Below, one piece after another: positions 13,779 to 18,513 of a stretch of DNA of 18,513 bases. The position numbers and the translations under genes are program-made. The notes below the pieces were generated by a model. The model searched no databases and was not told the DNA's origin. It saw only the letters and a list, made by a program, of their open reading frames with translations. This stretch comes from Leptospira abararensis (GTDB taxonomy: Bacteria; Spirochaetota; Leptospiria; Leptospirales; Leptospiraceae), in NCBI RefSeq assembly GCF_016918735.1, contig NZ_JAFFPR010000031.1, positions 1 through 18,513 of the forward strand. The letters are read 5' to 3'. The first letter of the stretch is position 1; every line of letters begins with the position of its first letter.

Positions 13779-14465
13779 CTATTTACCTTTTGCTTTTGCT
13801 GCATCAATAATAGCCTGTAATTGTTCTTTTCTATTAAATCGATTAATATACCACTCTTTAAAAAGAGTTTCCAATAGATTAATTAGTAGTTCTGCTTCAT
13901 TGGGATCAACATCCACAATGATATTTATATCCTTTTCTAAATGTGCTCCAATATTTCCAATTTTACGAAGTCCATCAATTGCTTCCCATACTAGAGGGTC
14001 AATTTTTCCTTGTAGGTCGTTTATTTCGTCAACTAATCGTGATTTTCTGATTCCCCAAAAATCGCGTATCATTCCTTGTAAGCATCGGCGAGAGAGCGTT
14101 GCCGAAGCTTTAGGACTTAATACAAGAATTTTTGAAGCCTCCTCATAATCTTGTTTTAAGACATCAGGAATATAATCGGGGAGAGGAATATACTTTGATT
14201 CTGGTTTTAATTTCCAAGAAGAAATAGGCTCCCCAATAATTTCATCTTGGAAAGATTGAGTACTATATTGGGCTTTATATAGACGTGCTTCAATTGAAGT
14301 TTCACAACAATTTTCATTTGGGCAAACTATAACAATTGAAATCAAGCACTGACTTTTATATTTACTGTTATTGTCGAAATAATGATACTTTGTTGAATAT
14401 TGTGGATTAGTAATGGTTGTGTATCGTTGACAATACGGGCAAGTCCATGCGAAGGATTCATTCAT
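13779..14465 (-). CDS. DUF4145 domain protein with N-terminal zinc-binding cysteines
   Basis: This 228-aa protein has a Cys-rich N-terminus, WTCPYCQ (Cys9, Cys12) and CPNENCC (Cys48, Cys53), suggesting a zinc ribbon. DUF4145 follows: EASKILVLSPKASATLSRRCLQGMIRDFWG, then EAIDGLRKIGNIGAHLEKDINI with the conserved IGN-GAH motif, then EAELLINLLETLFKEWY. DUF4145 is a helical, HEPN-related domain common as an accessory in restriction and defence loci and also found alone. The function is unknown. AAAGAGAC lies upstream of the ATG at 14463-14465. It is the sole gene of cassette 10, and its stop is about 15 bp from the repeat core. Confidence 0.85.
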   Translation of the reverse strand: MNESFAWTCPYCQRYTTITNPQYSTKYHYFDNNSKYKSQCLISIVIVCPNENCCETSIEARLYKAQYSTQSFQDEIIGEPISSWKLKPESKYIPLPDYIPDVLKQDYEEASKILVLSPKASATLSRRCLQGMIRDFWGIRKSRLVDEINDLQGKIDPLVWEAIDGLRKIGNIGAHLEKDINIIVDVDPNEAELLINLLETLFKEWYINRFNRKEQLQAIIDAAKAKGK

Positions 14466-14501
14466 TTTTTTGTCTCTTTATGATTATTTTTATACTATTG
14501 C

Positions 14502-14664
14502 GCATAACGAACTAGTGGAGACGACGTTTCCCGACCCTGAGTCCCGAACGGGACGTTAGGGACTGGTCACGTAGCTTGCGTATGCAAGCGAGTGCCAGAA
14601 GGGGAATGTGGCGCAGCCCAAGCGAGGCCTCGTGCCGAAGCGAAGCGTTTCCACGCTGTTATGC
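14502..14664 (-). repeat. attC-like repeat 11 (type B)
   Basis: The cores are GCATAAC and GTTATGC. The inner boxes GTGGAGACG and CGTTTCCAC pair with one G.T. The body is type B, but the CTTGC/GCAAG hairpin is of the type-A kind, which shows exchange of stem sequence with pairing kept. Confidence 0.92.
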
Positions 14665-14691
14665 GTAGTGCCTTTTGTTGAGTGGTAGTTT

Positions 14692-15429
14692 TTAGTCTTT
14701 GTAAATAATTTTAATTTGATTTGAACTAAATTCACTATTATCTAATGAATAGTTTCTAATTTGATTATTGCATCTATTCCTATTAGATTTACATGTGATA
14801 ATACCCGAGACTAATCTGTTTCCTCGAAATTTACCTTCACTTAGATAATCTGGATTATATTGAATTCCTTCCGTAATTTGTTTGTTTACAAAAGTTCCTT
14901 TTGTATACCACTCACCGAAATCAGCTGTTTCTGTTCCGGTACCATTAGTGCAGTTTCCAATACAAATATAGCCGTTTGAATTCCAAATTCCAGATATAAC
15001 AGTACCGTCTGGAAATTTCTTTTTTCCGAAGGCTCCAGTCAAAGGGCTACTGTCTTTCCATTCAGTTTCTATAACTGTACCAGATTTATAAGTATAAGTT
15101 CCTTTTCCGGAATACTTAGGAAAATTGAATTTATCCCAATCCCAATAACCTTCATATACATCACCTTCGCTATAACTTCTCTCTGTTCCAGGAATTTGCG
15201 GTCCGTATGTAATCTTACCGAATCCATGCGGCAAAAGCGGATCGATTTGTAAATTAAAACCCGGAGGAACTCCTAGTTGCCCTTCGTAAATATCTTTGTG
15301 TTGATTGTTTGATACAAATTTACCATTATTATTTGGACACTCATTATCACTAAAACATTTATAAGCCATAGATCTACATGACATAGAGAAATTTATTATC
15401 AAGATAAAGAGAAAAAATAGAGACTTCAT
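14692..15429 (-). CDS. MORN-repeat lipoprotein
   Basis: This 245-aa protein has an N-terminal lipoprotein signal, MKSLFFLFILIINFSMSC, with Cys18 as the likely lipidated residue in a relaxed, spirochaete-like lipobox. The mature part contains MORN-like units: YEGQLG, HGFGKITYG, YEGYWDWDKF, YSGKGTYTYKSGTVIETEW, KKFPDGTVISGIW and SEGKFRGNRL. Several Cys residues (SDNECPNN, CIGNC, CKSNRNRC) could form disulfides outside the cytoplasm. MORN repeats form beta-hairpin scaffolds that bind lipid or protein; the partner is unknown. AAGGAAG lies 3-5 bp upstream of the ATG at 15427-15429. It is the sole gene of cassette 11. Confidence 0.82.
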   Translation of the reverse strand: MKSLFFLFILIINFSMSCRSMAYKCFSDNECPNNNGKFVSNNQHKDIYEGQLGVPPGFNLQIDPLLPHGFGKITYGPQIPGTERSYSEGDVYEGYWDWDKFNFPKYSGKGTYTYKSGTVIETEWKDSSPLTGAFGKKKFPDGTVISGIWNSNGYICIGNCTNGTGTETADFGEWYTKGTFVNKQITEGIQYNPDYLSEGKFRGNRLVSGIITCKSNRNRCNNQIRNYSLDNSEFSSNQIKIIYKD

Positions 15430-15498
15430 TTGCTTCCTTTTGTGGACTAACTTACGTTTTTTTTTGTTTGTGTCTAGTAAAAATTATTTCGGCATTAC

Positions 15499-15660
15499 GT
15501 ATAACGAACTAGACTAACCGACGTAGGCTGGCCCTGAGTCCCGAACGGGACGTTAGGGACTGGAACGACACTTGCGGATGCAAGGGGAGTGCCAGAAGCC
15601 TATGTGGCGCAGCCCAAGCGAGGGCTCGTCCCGAAGCGCAGCGGTTAGTTGCTGTTATGC
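15499..15660 (-). repeat. attC-like repeat 12
   Basis: The cores are GTATAAC and GTTATGC. The inner boxes are GACTAACCG and CGGTTAGTT. The body is type A with GGG-CTCGT-CCC. It closely matches repeat 4. Confidence 0.92.
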
Positions 15661-15828
15661 GCTGGATTGCAAGTCTAGTTTTTTAGCATTTAGTCTTAGA
15701 AAATTTTATTTTTAAACTAAGAAACTTTAATGTTTCATTTAATCATTGTTATTGCAAATTTTACTATGCTAAATTTTTTGAAGTCACTTTAATTTGAACA
15801 AATCAAACAAAATCGATTAGTATTCTAA
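15661..15828. other. AT-rich non-coding tail of cassette 12
   Basis: The first bases are the cassette-end arm. The rest, 3' of the small lipoprotein gene, is very AT-rich with no ORF, no convincing terminator and no repeat. Together with repeat 12 and the leader of the MORN gene it makes a gene-free stretch from 15430 to 15828. Confidence 0.5.
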
Positions 15829-16350
15829 TTATTTCTTATATTCAGTTGTTGTTGAAGTATTTAATTTAATTATTTTCTTTGGAGCTGGTGGATCATCAAT
15901 ATAGAAGCTGATAATTTTGCCTGGAACTCCTTCTGGAAAATTTAAATAGAGATATGCTTTGCTTTTATTGAAATGAACTATTTTAATAGATTGAATTATT
16001 TTAACTTCGTCTTCGATTTTTTTTGTGAAACTCCATTGTTTCTTTTTGTAAGATGTGAATTTCCCATAATTGTTAGAAATGGTTTGTTCGACTTTAATAA
16101 AGTTTTTTATAAAGTCCTCCTTTCCTTCGAATGGTGGAAAATAATCAATAACTATAGATTTGAAATTATTTTCGGCAACTAGATCAACAATCTTGTTTGA
16201 AGTATCTAGGTAAGGCTGAAATTCGGCTAAATCAGATGATAAATTGCTTTCCATGTCTGGATTTTCAATAGTACCGGATGATACTGAATCCTTTAGTTTA
16301 CATGCACCTAAAGTTACTAGAATACTAATCAAAACTAGAATTTTTTTCAT
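15829..16350 (-). CDS. small putative lipoprotein, function unknown
   Basis: From ATG 16348-16350 this is a 173-aa protein with a clear lipoprotein signal, MKKILVLISILVTLGAC (lipobox LGAC, Cys17), followed by a Ser/Asn-rich linker. The C-terminal domain of about 110 residues contains IVIDYFPPFEGKEDFIKNF and AYLYLNFPEGVPGKIISFYIDD, suggesting a small alpha/beta (possibly NTF2-like) fold; no family is recognised. AAGGAAAA sits 6-7 bp upstream of this start. The frame stays open for 66 more codons upstream, but those codons are translation of repeat 13 and should not be annotated. It is the sole gene of cassette 12. Confidence 0.78.
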   Translation of the reverse strand: MKKILVLISILVTLGACKLKDSVSSGTIENPDMESNLSSDLAEFQPYLDTSNKIVDLVAENNFKSIVIDYFPPFEGKEDFIKNFIKVEQTISNNYGKFTSYKKKQWSFTKKIEDEVKIIQSIKIVHFNKSKAYLYLNFPEGVPGKIISFYIDDPPAPKKIIKLNTSTTTEYKK

Positions 16351-16396
16351 ATGTTTTCCTTTTCTTTCTTTTTTAGTAATTTTTTTGCAATCTTGC

Positions 16397-16558
16397 GCAT
16401 AACGAACTAGTGGAGACGACGTTTCCCGACCCTGAGTCCCGGACGGGACGTTAGGGACTGGCACGTAGTTTGCGGATGCAAACGAGTGACAGAAGGGAAA
16501 TGTGGCGCAGCCCAAGCGAGGCCTTGTGCCGAAGCGCAGCGTTTCCACGCTGTTATAC
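16397..16558 (-). repeat. attC-like repeat 13 (type B)
   Basis: The cores are GCATAAC and GTTATAC. The inner boxes GTGGAGACG and CGTTTCCAC pair with one G.T. The body is type B with GGC-CTTGT-GCC. Confidence 0.92.
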
Positions 16559-16570
16559 GCTGGGTCGCAT

Positions 16571-16987
16571 TTAGACCTTAAAGAGGTTTTGTAAATACTT
16601 TCCCTTTAAGTTTTTATAAATAGAAAAATCTGAATCAATGCTTATAATCCGTTCGATTCCTTTTTTTTCTGAAATGCACATTAAAGAAGCATCTGCTAAA
16701 TCCATTGGTAAATCCGAATATTTTCTCATTCGATTTTTGATATATTTAAGATCTTCTATACCTAAATCGATTATGTGTATACTCCCTCTTTCAATCCATT
16801 CTAGAAAATCAGATTGAGCTTCAACGGAGAAAGATAGTAGGTAGACAACTTCAGTAACTACAGGCCATGAGGAGATTAATTCACCTGAATATGATTTTAG
16901 AAATTTTAAAGTTGGATTGTGAAATTTATCTTTTGAATTGAATAGGGCAATGATCGGACCAGAATCAATGAGAGCGACGTTTTTCAT
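16571..16987 (-). CDS. vapC: VapC-like PIN-domain toxin
   Basis: From ATG 16985-16987 this is a 138-aa PIN ribonuclease. LIDSGPIIALF carries Asp8, VVTEVVYLL carries Glu46, PMDLADASLM carries Asp96/Asp99 and ISIDSDF carries Asp118/Asp120, a complete acidic active site. A TTG four codons upstream would also be in frame, but GGAAAG lies 5 bp before the ATG, so I prefer the ATG. It overlaps the antitoxin gene by 23 bp. The RNA target (tRNA or rRNA in characterised VapCs) cannot be told. It is the second gene of cassette 13, and the stop is about 13 bp from the repeat core. Confidence 0.88.
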   Translation of the reverse strand: MKNVALIDSGPIIALFNSKDKFHNPTLKFLKSYSGELISSWPVVTEVVYLLSFSVEAQSDFLEWIERGSIHIIDLGIEDLKYIKNRMRKYSDLPMDLADASLMCISEKKGIERIISIDSDFSIYKNLKGKYLQNLFKV

Positions 16988-17225
16988 TTTTCTTTCCAAT
17001 TGCTTTGTGTAGGTATTCTTTTCTATTTTGAGCTAAATCGATAATATCGGAATTATGTTTACCAAATAAATCTAAGCCAAGTTCAAAGGGAGATTTATTA
17101 GTGCCTCGATTTTTAATGTATTCTAGAATAGAATCTTTTACAATTTCTGTACGACTTTTTCCTTCAGATTTGGCAAATGAATCTAATTTTCTTTCTAGTT
17201 CTGGTGGTAGACGTAAACTGATCAT
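16965..17225 (-). CDS. ribbon-helix-helix (CopG/VapB-like) antitoxin
   Basis: This 86-aa protein starts MISLRLPPELERKLDSFAKSEGKSRTEIVKDSILEYI, a clear ribbon-helix-helix DNA-binding domain. A basic C-terminal tail (KKNEKRRSH) follows, which would contact the toxin. It precedes and overlaps the PIN-toxin gene, the standard VapBC arrangement. The ATG at 17223-17225 has no Shine-Dalgarno. A promoter-like element ends about 8 bp upstream, so the message may be leaderless (inference). Confidence 0.85.
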   Translation of the reverse strand: MISLRLPPELERKLDSFAKSEGKSRTEIVKDSILEYIKNRGTNKSPFELGLDLFGKHNSDIIDLAQNRKEYLHKAIGKKNEKRRSH

Positions 17226-17232
17226 ATTTTAT

Positions 17233-17261
17233 GATGTATCACGTATTTGTATTACGGTCAA
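17233..17261 (-). promoter_or_regulatory. candidate promoter/operator of the vapBC cassette
   Basis: On the minus strand TTGACC (17261 to 17256), a 17-bp spacer and TACATC (17238 to 17233) resemble a promoter. Two near-identical direct repeats, GTATCACG (17236-17243) and GTATTACG (17249-17256), lie within it and could be ribbon-helix-helix binding sites. Confidence 0.4.
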
Positions 17262-17311
17262 GTTGTATTTTTTATTATTTCTGATTATCGAATGAAATTT
17301 TGCGACCTTGC

Positions 17312-17474
17312 GTATAACGAACAAGCTAACCGACGTAGGCTGGCCCTGAGTCCCTGTAGGGGACGTTAGGGACTGGAACGACACTTGCGCAGGCAAGGGG
17401 AGTGCCAGAAGCCTATGTGTCGCAGACCGAGCGAGGGCGGAGACCCGAAGCGAAGTGGTTAGCGTCAGTTATGC
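17312..17474 (-). repeat. attC-like repeat 14
   Basis: The cores are GTATAAC and GTTATGC. The spacer is GAACAAG where all other copies have GAACTAG. The inner boxes GCTAACC and GGTTAGC pair perfectly. The first hairpin is GTCCC-tgta-GGGGAC, a compensated variant. The right spacer GTCA also departs from the usual CGCT/TGCT. The gene-free stretch 17226-17549 holds the vapBC promoter, this repeat and an AT-rich tail. Confidence 0.88.
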
Positions 17475-17549
17475 GCAGCGATTCAGTTTTTATATAGTTT
17501 ATATTTGGTAAATATATGATTAAGGCTCTAATCGTTAACTAAATTTTAT

Positions 17550-18329
17550 TTAGCCAATAAGTACAGGAAAAAAGCGGCATCCTTTGATTTTATTCTTTAT
17601 TATGACTTGATACAAATATTTTGAAATCATAGGTAATCTGTATGTGTAATCATTGAAACCAAATAGTTCTTCGGTTTCAAAATAATGAAAATCAATATTC
17701 TTTGAGTAACCTTGAAAAGGAATATGATAATCAAAAATATATCTTTTATTTTTACCAATTATCTCGTATTCATAATTACTTTTTAATTTTTCTGAAGCAA
17801 TGCCCTGTGGTTTAAGCTGAACTATCTGTTCAATTAATTGTTTTCTTGTTCCATTGTAAACTTGTCGAAATTCTATTCCTAGTGGTTTTAAATATTTCTC
17901 ATAAGTAATTTTATCAGCAAAAACTTCAGAAAAAAGCCAGTGAATACCAAAAAGACCTTTTATCGATTTTGAAATCTGGCCTGCAGAAATATCTTCTTTC
18001 TGTATAAGCAAATAAGTTTCGTCTTTAGTCCTGAATTGAGAATCATAGAAAATTTCTAAGTATTTACTTTCAGGCTTCGGATAGCCTTGCTGTTGTGAAA
18101 GTTCAATATGGAAAAAATTAGCGGTATTTATTTCTTCATTTGAGTATTCTGCAACATTGTCTGGAGTCGCAGAAATTTTTGCTAATTCTGTAGATTTTAT
18201 TAAAAAATTTGAATCATCATCAAATAAAATATAAGAGTTTATTCCTACATTTATATCAACACCTATATTTTCTAAATATTCCTTCTGCTCTAAAGTGGCA
18301 TTCATAAAAAAGCGGTACCCTTTTCTCAT
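17550..18329 (-). CDS. uncharacterised 259-aa cassette protein
   Basis: The preferred start is ATG 18327-18329 (MRKGYRFF), which has AGGAG about 10 bp upstream. A longer reading from TTG at 18447-18449 adds 40 residues with no supporting signal. I do not recognise the family. The protein is soluble, rich in Tyr/Phe and Lys. It has an N-terminal half with LEQKEYLENIGVDINVGINSYILFDDDSNFLIK and a C-terminal half with YIFDYHIPFQGYSKNIDFHYFE and YRLPMISKYLYQVIIKNK. No catalytic motif is evident. It lies in cassette 14, whose right end is outside the window or absent. Confidence 0.68.
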   Translation of the reverse strand: MRKGYRFFMNATLEQKEYLENIGVDINVGINSYILFDDDSNFLIKSTELAKISATPDNVAEYSNEEINTANFFHIELSQQQGYPKPESKYLEIFYDSQFRTKDETYLLIQKEDISAGQISKSIKGLFGIHWLFSEVFADKITYEKYLKPLGIEFRQVYNGTRKQLIEQIVQLKPQGIASEKLKSNYEYEIIGKNKRYIFDYHIPFQGYSKNIDFHYFETEELFGFNDYTYRLPMISKYLYQVIIKNKIKGCRFFPVLIG

Positions 18330-18513
18330 TTTCAGATAACTCCTGATTTTTTTTAAGATAGTGAAATTTGTAATTTTTCTAGTATTATTTTTGAATATAT
18401 TACTCTTGGATACTCTATGAATTAAACATTGAGTCGGGTATGACTTCAAGACATGGGTAACGGTTATGCTGCAGGAGAAGGGTAACGCTTTTTGGAAACC
18501 TTTCTTGGTTTAT
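18330..18513. other. upstream region of the last gene, right window edge
   Basis: No attC-like repeat occurs here. The expected partner of the cassette 14 left arm (ending in ...CTGCGCATAAC) is not found, so the cassette continues beyond the window or this is another kind of boundary. The AGGAG ribosome-binding site lies at 18340-18344. Nothing else is recognised. Confidence 0.5.

Larger units (their letters stand above)
1937..17474 (-). mobile_element. integron-type gene cassette array (partial, no integrase in window)
   Basis: Thirteen complete attC-like repeats and one remnant separate 13 bounded cassettes whose genes all lie on the minus strand. Repeat-to-repeat spacing follows gene size (about 730 to 2,270 bp). 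Each repeat has xxxTAAC at one end and GTTAxxx at the other, matching the relaxed integron cores RYYYAAC and GTTRRRY. The variable bases outside the cores pair with the opposite end of the same cassette, as expected if circular cassettes inserted at G/TT. Repeats are GC-rich and cassette bodies AT-rich. In established integrons such arrays move by IntI acting on folded single-stranded attC DNA; the recombinase here must lie outside the window. Cargo is four toxin-antitoxin pairs, nucleic-acid-acting proteins, lipoproteins and unknowns, typical of sedentary chromosomal integrons. Confidence 0.82.

Noticed and set aside
16351..16548. N-terminal extension of the small lipoprotein
   Set aside because: The frame is open only because repeat 13 lacks a stop in that register. 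A lipoprotein signal and a good ribosome-binding site define the start at 16350.
1976..17318. Transposons or MITEs with 18-bp terminal inverted repeats
   Set aside because: The matching ends differ from cassette to cassette, whereas copies of one transposon share their ends. There are no target duplications and no transposase; the common part is the repeat between genes.
2789..17474. CRISPR array
   Set aside because: The repeats are about 160 bp and the spacers are 570-2,270 bp containing genes; this is not CRISPR geometry.
2789..17474. Repeats as conserved structured RNA genes (rRNA, tRNA or riboswitch)
   Set aside because: They do not match tRNA or rRNA signatures, and the cassette-linked end complementarity is explained by DNA recombination. 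An added role as a transcription terminator or RNA hairpin stays possible.
18330..18449. TTG start adding 40 residues to the last gene
   Set aside because: It has no ribosome-binding signal, while the internal ATG has AGGAG at a suitable distance.

Overview
The window reads as part of a long integron-type gene-cassette array in an AT-rich bacterium. Small gene units, all transcribed from the minus strand, are separated by 13 complete GC-rich repeats of about 160 bp (2789-2948 through 17312-17474), plus one repeat remnant (1937-1982). Each repeat begins on the + strand with a box of the form xxxTAAC followed by GAACTAG and ends with GTTAxxx, the layout of an integron attC site (R''...R'). The outer bases of each cassette are complementary to the other end of the same cassette, not to the neighbour across the repeat. 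This is the classic sign of circular cassettes inserted at a G/TT crossover. No integrase, attI site or array promoter lies in the window. The host looks like a spirochaete, probably Leptospira-like: low GC, spirochaete-style lipoproteins, a MORN-repeat lipoprotein and this kind of cargo. That assignment is an inference.

Layout, left to right. 1-1936 holds a two-gene operon (nucleoside deoxyribosyltransferase-like/TPR protein plus a TIR-like protein), a probable defence pair that abuts the broken repeat. Thirteen bounded cassettes follow: (1) MazE-like/Doc toxin-antitoxin; (2) unknown 221-aa protein; (3) NucS-like PD-(D/E)XK/DUF5655 protein; (4) DUF433/DUF5615 toxin-antitoxin; (5) 562-aa membrane-anchored unknown; (6) class III nucleotidyl cyclase-like protein; (7) ParB-like protein plus D12-class adenine methylase; (8) large PIN-like (PIN_8) protein; (9) BrnT/BrnA toxin-antitoxin; (10) DUF4145 protein; (11) MORN lipoprotein; (12) small lipoprotein; (13) VapB/VapC toxin-antitoxin. 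A fourteenth cassette (unknown 259-aa protein) is open at the right edge.

The genes do not form one pathway. They are independent cargo: four toxin-antitoxin modules that would stabilise the array, several nucleic-acid-acting or signalling proteins with a defence flavour, and envelope lipoproteins. The most striking structure is in the DNA between genes. Cassette ends match over about 15-19 bp, well beyond the 6-7 bp core usual for integrons. In 13 of 13 cassettes, position 11 of the match is G at the low-coordinate end against T at the high-coordinate end, a fixed G.T wobble when the + strand folds. The repeats themselves show compensatory changes in several helices and a conserved asymmetric GA/GTT internal loop, so they look like selected, folded single-strand recombination sites with an unusually large branched head.
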